DNA of 64,000 nt. Source: Neocallimastix lanati (nom. inval.). Lineage: Eukaryota > Neocallimastigomycota > Neocallimastigomycetes > Neocallimastigales > Neocallimastigaceae. Every line of letters begins with the position of its first letter. The stretch's first letter is position 1. Below, piece after piece: positions 11,936-25,595 of the stretch. The stretch spans positions 602,501-666,500 of the forward strand of contig JACVTC010000095.1 of the NCBI GenBank assembly GCA_016946835.1, given 5' to 3'. The notes under the pieces were generated by a model. The model saw only the letters and a program-made list of their open reading frames with translations, was not told the DNA's origin and did not search any database. A program made the translations under genes and the position numbers.

Positions 11936-12276
11936 TTATATATTATTAATTGATTCATCAGAACTGCTCCTATAATATTGGAAATTTTCAATTCGTTGTG
12001 ATTTATGAAGACCACAATGAATAGGCATATTTTGTATTTTGGAAAATGATGATTTCGATTTTATACTGTTATTATTCATAGGAGATGATATTGATGAATT
12101 ATATACTGAACTCGAAGTTGAATTTTTAAAAGATTCTGTTGATTTATTATTTAAATAATGAAAAGCAAAGGAATCTAATGTATTCTGAGAAGAATAATTA
12201 TTATTACGATTACTATTCTTTTTATAATCCATTTCGTTATGATTTATCATACTATAATTAGGTTGTAAATACTGAC

Positions 12277-12308
<32 letters not shown>

Positions 12309-14396
12309 GTATTATTATTTATTAAGCTATTACTACTTTTAGAATAGTTGGAGCTAGGATTAATATAACCTAATGAATAATAGTTATTTTCTGAATCATA
12401 GGATAGATTCACTTTATAAGATTTTTCATTATTAAAATTTATATTATTCGTACTTTTATTAACATGGTTAGTACTATTATCAGGATGATCAAAATTAAGG
12501 TTAATACTACCATCAAAATCTATATAATCATTATCTTTATCTTGTTGAAGTATGGTATGACTTGAATTTACAGAATCACTCTTTAAAAATATAGGATGTT
12601 TCAATAAAGGTTCACTACCGGTACCATTTTTGTCACCAATATTAAAGTTTTGGGAATACGTATATGCCGATGAATGATGAATTGAATATTGACTTTCATT
12701 GTTGTCTTTATCACTAGTTAAGGTCAAATTCGATGAATTTCCAAGATATGATGAGTTTGTTATATTGGAGGAATCAAAGTTTGATGATAGATGATTATTA
12801 AGAAAAATTGGATTTGCTCCTAAGGTACTAGTTAAATTATTTAATGAATGAGTAGTAACAGTAGAATTATCTATTTTATCATTACTACGTATCGAATGGA
12901 GATATGATTTTTCAGTATGATTATTCTCTTCATTACTATTAGAATGAAAAATACCATCTTTTTTGGTAGTATTATTATTGATGATATAATTATGTTTTAA
13001 AGAGCAATATTCAAGCATATCATCCAATCTTTGTATTTTAGATGTAATGGAGGGTGTATCATTTAAATAACTACTTTCATAATCAGTATCTTTTGTATCT
13101 TCCTTCAGTTTATCAAAATTATTTTCTTGTTTTTCGGTACTTTCATGATTTCTATTATTCGTATAAGGTATTGGTATGTCAATAAATTTATACGAATGAA
13201 CTTCATTTTCTTCAACTGTGAAAGAATGGTGATTATCATTCATATCTTTGTCATTGATGTTATTATCACTACTGTTCTCATATTTAATCGAATTTACATT
13301 TATATTTTCATGAGTAGAATTTTTTTCAGTATTGATTTCAGCCGATTTATTGACATTATTACCCTCTGAATTTATTGCTGATTTGGTTTTAATTTTTAAC
13401 TTCTTTTCCTTATTACAGATATATTCAAATACTGTTTTGCATTCATCTATACTATTTTTACTGTCATCACGTTGAATTGATGAAGCACTATTATTTCTTG
13501 ATGATAAATTAGATAAATTTGATGAACTGTTATCTTCAAAAGAAGATAAATGCTCTTTTACTTTTTTTTCTTTTTCTTTCTCTTTTTCATTTTCTTTCTC
13601 TTTTTCCTTTTCAGTTTCCATTTCCATTTCCATTTTCTTCTCTTTTTCTTTTTCCTTTTCCTTTTCTTTTTCTTTTTTCTTTTCTTTATTATTTTCTATA
13701 TATTCTGAATTTACGTTCTTATTTGAATTAATATTATTATCATCATTTTTGTTATTGCTATTAATAGGTATTTCTTGAATGTTAATACTATTATTTCTAC
13801 TTTTATTATTCATAATATAATTCATTTTTTCATTATTTTTTTCATTAATTCCCTCTTTATCATTTTGGCTTTCATTCGTTACTTTAAGAGAACTTGAGTT
13901 TATATTATTATTGATACATTTATTACTATTTATTTTTGTATCATTATTCTGAATATTCAATACATTATCATCAGGTATAGTATTATTTTTAGTTTTTTCT
14001 TCATTATTAACATTATTTTTAATATTAGTATCATTTTTAGTTTTATTTGATTTATTTATGAAAGAATTAGATAATAAAGAATTATTTTTAGAATTACTTA
14101 TATTAGAAGAGGTAGTAATTTTTGAGGATGAGAATAATGAAGCAAAAGTTGAAATGTTATTAATATTATTTTTATGACTATTGACTTCATGAATTGTATC
14201 ATTAAGAACTTTAGAAATAAATGGGGTATCTTTATTTGAAGTTTTATTTCTTTCACCATCATAATGTTTATTTCTATTACTATACTCTTTTCGGGTATCA
14301 ATAATAACAAAATTATTATTATTATTACTATTATTATTATTACTATTATTATTATTACTATTATTATTATTACTATTATTATTATTACTATTAATA

Positions 14397-14438
<42 letters not shown>

Positions 14439-16233
14439 GTAGTAGTAGTAGTATTAGTAGTAATAGTAGTAGTAGTGGTAGTAGTAGTAGTAGAAGTGGT
14501 AGTCATTTTATTATTATTCTTATTATTTTGAGTTTTATTAATATTTTCATTAATTATTGAATTAATATTACAACTATTATTGTTCCCATTTTTTATTTTA
14601 TCATTGAATTTATTATTACTTTCATTATTTTTTTTATTATCATCATTATCATTCTTACTAGTATCTATGTTAATATTATTATCATGATTATTATTACTAT
14701 TTTCATTATCATCATTATTATTGTTACTATTGCTAATATCTACATTATTAGTACTATTATCATTATTGAATTCATTAAAATTACAGCAATTTTCATTACT
14801 ATCGTGATCTTTAACATTATCATCTGAATTTGATTCCTCAGAATCATTATAATCCTTAAATGATATTATCTCATCTCTTTTTAAATTATTCAATCTTGGT
14901 AATGTTGATCCTTTGTTAGCATTACCATCTATAAATGAAAACCTATTTTTATTGTCTTGCTTATAACTGTTAACGAATTCATTACTATTAAGTGAACATT
15001 GAGAGGAGCACGAATTACAAAATTTAAATACATTTTCCTTTTTAACATTGGTATCAGCTATAATGTCATCATGATTAATTTCTGTTTTACTCAACGAATT
15101 ATCCTCATTAAAATTAATTTTTTGACACTTTAAATCGCTAGCTTCTGATTTTAATGGACTATCAAGACTAGCATTATTGTTGAAAACAAAATCACTTCCT
15201 TGTGAGAAATAATTCTCTGAATCATTTACACCATGAATCAAATTAAGTGGATCTTCCACTATCTTATTATCTCCGAAGGTTTCATACTGATTTACATTGT
15301 GATTAAAGCATTCGCATTCTTCATCTTGAGAGAAATAGTTTTCTGATTCAGAAGAATGATATAAGCTGTCAGAGTCGTTATCAATACCATCATCACAATG
15401 CTTTCTATGATTAATTATAATATCACTTTGAGAATCTAAATAATAATTATTATTAGTAACTTTATTATCGTTTAAAATATCATTTAAGATTTTATATTTT
15501 TTATTCTCATAAAATATATCACCATATAAAATTTGGTGTTCATTCATTTTAAATTTATTGTTGAAAGCTTCTTCATTTATATTACTATTATTTAAGTAAA
15601 TTGAATTTGTTGTATTTACAGTATTGTCAGTATCATTAATTGTATTTTCATTGATGTTCTTATTTGATAAAGAAGTAGAATTAATGGACATGGAATTTAA
15701 TGATTTGCTAATAGATGAATTTAAGTTGACTTCATAATTATTATTATTATTATTATTACTATTTGAAGTGTTTTTATTAGTATAAGAAGCATCAGTGTTA
15801 CTATTGGATGGTATATAGCAACCAAAAGTATTTGAATTTAATAAATTATTTGAAAAGGTTGGTTGTTGCTGACGCTGAACTGATGAGTTCGAATGATAAC
15901 TATTAATACTACTGGTATCATTATTTTCATTTGTTACCCTAATAAATTCATTATTTTTATTTATATCAATATTATTATGATATGAATATACATTTTCTTG
16001 TATACTATTTGTATAATTATTTTTATTGATATTAAAATTATTTATATTGTTTATACTATTGTTCATACTATTATTTATACTATTATTCATACTGACATAG
16101 TCACTATGAATAATACTAGGATTATACAGTACATTCGATCTATTAATCATGTATTCATTATGATAGCAATTTTCATGATTTGATTGGAGATAATTATAAT
16201 TATCTGAAGTAGTATTATTATTATTATTATTAC

Positions 16234-16269
<36 letters not shown>

Positions 16270-18624
16270 TATTATTACTATTACTATTATTATTATTATT
16301 ATTATTATTTTTATTAGTATTAGTATTAGTAGAAGTTGAAATATTTGATGTCGATATAGTTGTATTATTTGTATTCAAAGGGTATGAAGTATTTATTTTA
16401 TTATTCACTAATATTGTTGGATTATAATAATTCATATATTTATTAGAATTTTCATTACTATTACTATTAAAGAGGATATTATAGTTATTACTTTTGGATG
16501 AATTATTATAATTATTATTTGGTAATGGATAATTATTATTAGTTTTGGCATCGCTCTCCTTTAAAGGTCCATAATATATATCATTATTTTTTGATGTTAA
16601 AGGAATACTTTCAACTTTAGTAAATGCAGTATTTGATGAAGGTATAGTATTGATAGGTTTTTTCATTGAGCTTATGTTTTGATGATTAACATTTCCTTTA
16701 TTAAAGCCATATTTATAATTAATGATATCACTTTTATCACTGGAATAAAGTGATGAAGAGGAAGAAGATGTTGATAATAATTTAATAGATGAAAACGCTT
16801 TATTAACATCAGATAAAATTGAATTTTCAATACTTGGATATATTTTATGTTCATTTTTATTAATGGATAATATTGAGGAATTGGAAAATTTTGAATTATT
16901 ACTTATTGTATTTTTATTAGGAAGAGTGTTATCATTACTTTCAGTTATATTATTATTAGAAGTAGTGGAGTTAGAATACTCTTTGAAAGAATATTGATTT
17001 AATTGGGAATAGCAATAATTATTATCTTGAATTTTGTTGATATTATCATTAGCAGCATTTATTGATTTTCCTGTATAATTTCCATAATCAAAATGGTAAC
17101 AATAGTCATAGGGATTGGAAGAATTACTACTATAGGATGATGCTTTATTATTATAGGAATTATAGTTCATACTATTATTAGAATGGTCATATCCTTTATT
17201 TAAATTAATATCATTAACATTAACATTAATTTTATTTAAGGTTTGATTATTTTCACTTGTACTATTTATTGAAACGGAAGTGGGGGCTTTCGTATTAATA
17301 TTAATATTTTTACTAATACTTTGATGATACTGGTAGTTATTATTTGAATTACAAAGATTATTTACAATGTTTTTTATATTATTAAAATTATTATTATTGT
17401 TATTAGAGTTAGATTGTTTAATATTTATTAATTTATTGCTATCATAATAATTGGTATTAAGATTATTATTCATTTTCTTGCTATTATTGAAACTCTTATT
17501 TTCATATTTTTCAAAAAAGTATTCATCATCATCTGAACTATCACTAGCTTGTGAAATGTTGTAGCAAGATACATGACTTATATTAATATTTTCGTTGTAT
17601 TTATTATTAATATCACATATATATTTTCCTGAATCAGTTAAATAATTGGAATGGACCTCAGATTTTTCATTAATAAATAATATTTTATTCTTTTGAATGT
17701 TGTCGTTACTAGTGGTAGTATTCGTTGCATCCATGTTTTTATTTATATTATTTTCGTTATAATTCTTTTCATAATTATTCATTAAATTAATAGTAATGTT
17801 TTTATTGTTATTATAATTACTACTAGTATTATTAAAACTGGTGTTACTATTTGGATTAGAATTATAATAAGAATTTTCTTTATTATAGTAATTCTGGTTT
17901 ATATTATTGATGATGATGTTTTTCCTCTTATCAATATTTAAGTTGTTTAGCATATTTAAATTTGAATTATGAATTTGGCTGGATATATTAATCTGTGGAT
18001 TAGCATCAGTTTCATGATATTTATATTTATATGAATAATTATTGTTAATTTCAGATATATTCTCTTTTTTAGTATTCTTATTTATATTATTGTTATAATT
18101 ATTCATATTATTATTAGAATCTTCATTTGATAAAACTACATGAGTTTTTCTGTTTTTATTTATATTTGAATTATGGCATATATTATTTTTACTATTACTG
18201 TTGTCCTTGTTCTTACTATAATTGATATTTGGATTATTAATTTCATTGGAATTCATTATTTTATTTTCAGCGACTATATCATTTTTATAGCTTGCATGTC
18301 GATTTATGTCTATAACACAAATTGAAGGATCTTTATAAATAGCCTCGATGTTCGGAAAGGAATTATAAGTATAACTTAAAGATGTACTATTAATCATCTT
18401 TGAAATGGTATAAAAATATAGATTTGCCACTTCATCTTCACTAAATTGTAAATCATAATTTAATTTGTATAGTAATTGTCTTTCCATTAAATTAATGTCT
18501 TCTAATGTAAATGGAGTAATGTATGACCAATCTAAATTACGGTATGGTACATCTTGAGTATATTTTTGAGATATAATTAATGTTGCTAAAAAAATTCTAT
18601 GTTTTGTACATGATAATCCTTTAT

Positions 18625-18656
<32 letters not shown>

Positions 18657-19456
18657 TTTTTGTTTTTGTTTTTAAAAAAATATATATATATTTTTTTAAT
18701 CAAAATTAAATATTCCAATTTCATTTTCAAATGTTCCAAATAATTATATTTTTTATTTACCATTATATTTTTTAAATTTATATTTAAATTAGTATATTTA
18801 TATATAACATTTATTATTAAAAGTCACTAATAAATTTCAATTTTTTTTTTTTTTTTTTTTTTTACCTGTTGAGATGGGTGATAACCTTAATTTTAATCTT
18901 TTCATATAAATAATTGTTGTTAAAATCTCGAGGATATTATTAATACCAGATTTATCAAGAATCTGTGTATATAAAAATATAAAATAATTTTTGTTTTTGG
19001 TTTTGATTTTGACATGATTTAAATTAAAATTAATATAAGGTATATTAAATTAAATTTTACTTTAATTTTTTAACTTTTAAATTTAGTTATAATATATCAT
19101 ATGAATTATATATTAATTAATATATAATGAATTATATTATTATAATTTAATAAAACTAAAATTAATTATTTTATTATTATTATTATTATTTGTATTTATT
19201 TATTTATTTTTATTAATCTAAAATTTATATTTATATTTATATTTAAATTATATATATCATATCACTATTATTAGTATTTTTTTTTTTTTTTTTACTATTA
19301 TTTATTTATTTATTTTATTATTATTGAAATTATTCCCACATTGTATACTAACTTGTTTGATAAATTCTGGTAGAGGTAACAATCCAACAGTAGAAGTATC
19401 ATATTCATCTTTTCTACATGAAACTATATCTGAAGCATAGTTTGCTAATAAATCTA

Positions 19457-19502
<46 letters not shown>

Positions 19503-19620
19503 TTTATTTCATATTTTTCTTATTCTTTATTTTACTTATTTCTATATATAGTATTTTACCTATTACAACTGGATATATTCCATATGGTAATTTTCTTCCA
19601 AAATAATTACATTTCGACAT
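11936..19620 (-). CDS. Giant Pcl1/2-type cyclin with Asn-rich tail (4 exons)
   Basis: Spliced model on the minus strand: 19620-19560, 19453-19353, 18962-18866, 18618-11936. All borders are GT..AG and phases join exactly, giving 2,313 residues. Exon 1 begins MSKCNYFGRK. Residues about 40-151 form one cyclin box: LPLPEFIKQILDKSG, TTIIYMKRLKLRLSP, CTKHRIFLATLIISQKY, then ITPFTLEDINLMERQLLYKL. This is the Pho85-cyclin (Pcl1/2) pattern, so it should bind and target a Cdk5/Pho85-like kinase. After residue 160 the protein is almost all low complexity: Asn runs (about 853-893), a Thr then NNNNS-repeat block (about 1457-1527), and a Lys/Glu block (about 1730-1773) with scattered Ser-rich acidic patches. 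The long open frame extends upstream of 18618 only by reading into intron 3, and its ATG at 18763 is not the true start. Yeast relatives are only a few hundred residues long, so the tail is the anomaly. Tail function is unknown. Confidence 0.85.
19458..19501. repeat. (TTA)n microsatellite at intron 1 acceptor of the cyclin gene
   Basis: About 14 ATT units lie inside intron 1 of the cyclin gene (19454-19559), ending three bases before the acceptor AG on the minus strand. The usual polypyrimidine tract is replaced by AAT repeats. Confidence 0.7.
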
Positions 19621-21120
19621 TTTTTATATTATTATTAATATAAATATATAATATATTTATAAAAAAAATTGTTTCTATGATTCTTAATAATATAATATTG
19701 ATGATTATGTTTTATCTTCAAATATTTACATAAATATTTATATATTTATCAATATAACTAATATATTGGTTTAAAAATATATATATATCTTGCAACAACT
19801 ATAAAAATATATTTGTTATTTTAACAAATATATTTTTTTTTATTATACAAATTGAATATTTAAAGAATAATAATATTTAAATAAATAATACATTTATAGA
19901 CAATAATCTAATGCAATTATTTATTTAAATATTATTAAAAGTATTAAAATACATAATATATTACAAGTTATTACTGTTTTTCTTTTTTAATAATTTGAAT
20001 ATTTTTTAAACAGTAAACAAGTTATTAATATTACAATATTTAGTTATAATACTCTATTACACTCTATTACAATAAGAGTATTCGTAAAATCTATTATTTT
20101 TTTTTTTTCTATTTTTATTTTCTTTTCTTTTATTTTTTTTTTTTTATAGTGATTATTAATCTATTTATTTATTTCTAAATTCATAAAAATTTTAATTAAA
20201 TATAATCCATTTATGGGAAAAATTAATTAATATTTTGAATATATTAAATTTCTTTTTTTAAATTTAAATTTATTTATTTATTTATTTTTTTTTTATAAAA
20301 TAAAAATTGAAAAAAGAAATTAATTATAAAATATTTCTTCACTTCATTGTAATTTTATATATAGTCTTTGGTAATGAAGTTTCAAATCTATATTATTATT
20401 TGTTTGTTTTTTCTTTAGAAATTAGATAGTTACTGTTATTGATATTATTATTATATAATATTAATGTTATTAATAATATTATAATTATTTTTGTTATTAT
20501 TAACGATTAAACTCTTATTATTTAAGAATTGATATATATTTGTTATGTTTATTATAATAATAATAATGTAAAAAGAAAAATATATATATTTATATTTTTC
20601 TTTTATTTAATTTATAAAGTGAATTGTTTATTGAAGTAATGCTTATTTATGTGATAATTTTTATTTTTTCTATAATTTAAAAATTGTCATTAAGTATATT
20701 TTATATGTATTGGTTTTTTAAAAAATATTTATATATGTTTAGTTTTGTTTTGATTTTTAATATTTGAAAAGAAAATTAAAAAAAAAAAAAAATAAAAATA
20801 AAAATATATTTTAATAAAATAACAGTTATTTGAATTATTGATTGAATTATTATATTAGTGCCAAATACATCGATATAATAGAGAACACCCTTAAAACCCC
20901 CCAAAAAAACTTTTTACTAATTTTCAATAAAATAAGTTACGTATAATAAAAAATAAAAAATTATTTAATCTCCAATTTCACTAATAATAATAAGTCTCTA
21001 TTATTATATCTTTTTCCTTATAATAAAGGCCAATTAATTACAATTGTTAAATAATTGTAATTCTAAATACAATAATCCAAATTTCTATTATTTTATAAAA
21101 AATATTATTACTTTAATATT

Positions 21121-21166
<46 letters not shown>

Positions 21167-22147
21167 TTTACTAATTGAACAATTTATCATTTATATAATT
21201 TATTATCGTTAGTTAATCTTATTTTTATAAATGGCTAATTATAAAATTATAATTAATCTTTTTATGTATATCTTTTATTTTAAATTTAAATATGATTATA
21301 AAATAAAGTTGATCCATTCAATTTATTATATTATATAATAAAATATATAAATATTAAAATAATATTTAAAAATGAAAATATAATTATTAAGATTTTGTTT
21401 TGTCATTAGGTTTTCTTATTATAATTACAACAATTATTATATCTTGTAAGAATAATGATTATTATATTTTTTATAAATAATATATTTTTTATTAATTAAC
21501 TAAATATTTATTTATTTTTAATATTATTTATTTAATAATATATTAATGCAACATTAATAAACTTTGTATAATTTTTAGAGTTCAATATTTTTCATTTATT
21601 AATATATTATCTATTACTATTAATACTTTACTACACTTACCTAAAGTATATAATACAATTTTAATTATTAAAAAATATTATAATTTATAGTTAATTTTAT
21701 ATATAAATTTTAAATGAAAGATACATTGGATTGCATATTTTCAAGCTATTTTTATATTTATTTTTTTTTAAAATATATACATTTTAATAAGATTAATATT
21801 TAACATGCATTTTAAATCTAAAAATATATATAGTCTATTTATTCATAATCATTTAAAAAAAAAAAAAAAAAAAAGAAAAATTTTTAATACATATTTATTA
21901 TATTTTATAAAAAATTTTTAATTTGTTCATACATCATACAAAAAATAATAAAAAATAAAAATATAAAATAAAAAAATAAAATAAAAATAAAAATAATATA
22001 TATATTTCATTAAAAGATGATATAATAAATTTTTTAATTTTAGTTTAAAAATTCATATTACTGTTATATAATATTTATTATTTATAAGAATTATAAAGAT
22101 GGTCAATACATTAAATATATGCTTATAAATTTATGATATAAATATTA

Positions 22148-22495
22148 AACTACCTGCCTTGATGAAGTAACAGCCTAGTTTTTTATCATAATCATAGATA
22201 TCTTTAAAGCATATCATTAGAGCATCTCTACTTTAAAGGTCAAATATTACTCTCATGGTTACTTTGTTAATTCTCTTCTATTGATCTTTTATTAAAGCAG
22301 ATCTGTGACTAATAGGAATTCCCTTGGATAGTCCAAACACAAAATATAAAGTTAAAAATTGAAACTTCAGTAGGTAGAATAAGCAATCATTTGGGTAAAT
22401 TTATTTTTGCTTATAAGTTGATGAAAGACTAATAGCTCAAGAAATAAAAATCTAGGTATATATTTCTTTAATATCCTGACCAACCGGACTTATAT
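22148..22495 (-). pseudogene. Coding-like relic of unknown origin
   Basis: This stretch is less AT-rich than its flanks. On the minus strand it gives frame pieces with few stops, such as FGLSKGIPISHRSALIKD and FKDIYDYDKKLGCYFIKAG. Internal stops interrupt it and I do not recognise a family. A decayed retroelement is the most likely source given the rest of the window. Confidence 0.3.
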
Positions 22496-23139
22496 ATGAA
22501 ATTTACTTTTGTATATAATTTTTTTTTTTATTTTATTTTTATTTATTTATTTATTTTTTATTTATTTATTTATTTTTATTATTAATTAAAATTATTAAAT
22601 ATTTATTAATTATAAAAATAAATAAAATTAAATTTATTAGTAATCGAAAAATAAAGGTTTAATCAAAGAAAACATGAATAAATAAATTTAAACATTTTTA
22701 AATAATAAGCTCATTAGAGTTTTTTATTTTTATATTATAATTTTTTTTTTTTTTTTAAAAAAAAAATAATAATAAACTGTATTTTAAACTATTTTAGGAA
22801 ATTTTTGAAATAATTCATATTGTTCAATAATAAATCTAAAAAAAAAAAAAATTTTTGTTATAAAAAGAAATATTAGTTTATATTTATTATAAGTTTCAAA
22901 ATAAATATTTAGATTTTCATTATAAATAAGCTTAATTATTATTATCTTATAATCAGAAATTCATATAATTATTATTATTTAAATATTTAAATACTTATTT
23001 ATTTATATAAGGAAAAAAAAAACTCCATATATTTAGAATAATCAGTTTTATGAAAATATATAACTTAATTTGGTTAAGAGATACTATATTTATTATAATT
23101 AACAAATTTGTTTAATTAATAAATGAAAATTATTTTATG

Positions 23140-23171
<32 letters not shown>

Positions 23172-23700
23172 AAAATTGAAAATTAGAAAAAAAAATTAAA
23201 ATTAAAGTTGATAAAATATTTGTATTTTAAATTCTTTTTGTATTTTTTTTCCATATAATAAAGTAATTATTTAATCATTCTGAAAAAGTTTACACCCTTT
23301 TTGTGATTTATTCAGTATACAAACTTTATATATAAATATATTTTTTTAAAAAAAAAATAGTTAATACACTCATGAAAGGTTATAGTCTAATATAAATATA
23401 TCAAAGAAATAATAAAAAAAAAAAAAAAAGAGAAACAAAAGTTTTTTGTTAATTTTAAGGTTAAAAAAGTAATCAAAATATTTTTATATTCAAGTTTAAT
23501 ATTTATAGTATAATAAATACTAATAAAAAAAAAAAACTTTTTTTAATATGAATGAGTGAAATTTAAAGAGTTTAATAAAAACAGGAAAATTTTTAAATAA
23601 AAATTAATAAATATTATTTCTTCCATTATAAATAAAAATTTTTTAAAAGTATTTTTTTATTTAAATATTTCAAAATAAATAGATTCAATATAAATATTTC

Positions 23701-23777
23701 TCCAGATTCTTTTACATTAATATGTTTTGTTAACATATTAATGTAAAAGAATCTGGATTTTACTTATTAAGTAAAAT
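23701..23777. repeat. Perfect 26-bp inverted repeat followed by a second hairpin
   Basis: Bases 23701-23726 (TCCAGATTCTTTTACATTAA then TATGTT) are exactly complementary to 23732-23757, with a five-base loop TTGTT. A second stem begins at the last base of the first: ATTTTACTTA (23757-23766), one base, TAAGTAAAAT (23768-23777). Both could form stable hairpins. No gene is adjacent within 2 kb. Confidence 0.8.
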
Positions 23778-23899
23778 CAGAAAGTTTTGTATAATTATTA
23801 TGAATTTTTTTTCTCAATCGAATTATTTATTTATTTTTTTATAATATATAAATTCAATTTTCTTTTTTTATATTTAATATTATTTAAACTTATAAATTA

Positions 23900-24480
23900 A
23901 CAATAAGATAATAGTAGATTATTTAAATTCTATATATTTTTTGTATGTAAAATAAACTATTATTATTATTGAATTATAAACCTTTTTTTTTTTTTTTTTT
24001 TTTTTTTTATTATTTTAAATTACAATTAATTTATTATTTTATAAATGTGTTAGTATATTTTATAAATAAAATCTATACTATAATTTTTAATGTATTAAAT
24101 CTTTAAATTTATAATTTATTATTATTAATATTTATTAAATTAAGAATGGACTAAATTACAATAGTGAATAATATTATAATTATGTTTTAAACAATAAGAT
24201 AATAGTAGATTATTTAAATTCTATATATTTTTTGTATGTAAAATAAACTATTATTATTATTGAATTATAAACCTTTTTTTTTTTTTTTTTTTTTTTTTAT
24301 TATTTTAAATTACAATTAATTTATTATTTTATAAATGTGTTAGTATATTTTATAAATAAAATCTATACTATAATTTTTAATGTATTAAATCTTTAAATTT
24401 ATAATTTATTATTATTAATATTTATTAAATTAAGAATGGACTAAATTACAATAGTGAATAATATTATAATTATGTTTTAA
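23900..24480. repeat. Near-identical 290-bp tandem duplication
   Basis: Copy 1 (23900-24190) and copy 2 (24191-24480) are identical except that the internal T tract has 26 bases in one and 25 in the other. The unit starts ACAATAAGATAATAG and has no reading frame. A few bases of a third copy (ACAATAA) follow copy 2. Very recent duplication or an assembly artefact. Confidence 0.85.
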
Positions 24481-25466
24481 ACAATAAATGTTAATGAAGA
24501 AAAGTAAAAATGTTTTATAAAAAAATAAATAACAAAAAGGTATTAATGATTTACACGGTAAATATGGTCTAAAATTTGTTGAATAATTTACATATAATAA
24601 TTTTAAACTATTTCACATTGAAAAAAAAAAAGGTATATTAAACTATCTTCATTATTATTATCGTTATATTATAATTATAACCAATTAAAAAATTTTATAT
24701 TATAATCAGTGAAGTGTAATTTATTAATAAAAAAAAAAAAGAATTTCCATAAATAGTTAATAATATTATTAAAATAATATTTTAAATAATTACATATAAA
24801 TATACTAATTTAAAAAAATTTTTAATAGATCTTTTTTTTTTTTTTTTTTTTTTTAAATAAATGGCAATAAATAAATATTTTTTTTTTTTTTAAATTTTTT
24901 TGTTTTTCTTTCATACTTCACAAATAACTATATATTTTATTTTTATTTTATTTAATTATATTTTTTTTTTTTTATATTTTAGTAAAAACTTTAGATTAAA
25001 AATAATATGTAATATTTCATAAAAAGAAAAAAATAAAAAAATAAAAATATTTTCACAAATACTATTTTTTAATAACTTTTGTTACTGTTTAAACTTAAAA
25101 TCAATTAAAATATTATAAAATGAATTTATAATCAATAAAATATTATAAAATTAAGTTATTTAAAAAAAGTTTCCATGTTTTTTTTATTATAAAGTAATTA
25201 AAAATTTTTGATAAATATATATTAGAATATATTGTAATAAAAGTAATAACTTTGATAGATTCAAATTTTAAAATAATAAACAAAAATATTATATGATATG
25301 TAATAAACTATTAAGTACAATTGAGGTTGATTATTTTTTAAATTTTAAAAAATTATTTATATTTTATTTCTATTTTTTGCCAGTCCATATTTTCTAATAT
25401 AATCACTTCATTTTATTTACTAAAAAAAAAAAAAAATAATAAATAATAATAATAAATCATAAGAGA

Positions 25467-25595
<129 letters not shown>

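Noticed and set aside
13519-13731. Phe/Leu/Pro-rich plus-strand frame resembling a membrane protein
   Set aside because: Antisense of the Lys/Glu block of the cyclin tail.
14264-14560. Ile/Ser-repeat frame on the plus strand
   Set aside because: Antisense shadow of the Asn/Thr-coding repeats of the cyclin gene; no independent evidence.
18619-18763. ATG at 18763 as the start of the giant cyclin
   Set aside because: The first 48 codons are A/T-run read-through of intron 3. The cyclin box continues instead through three upstream exons in phase, to an ATG at 19620.
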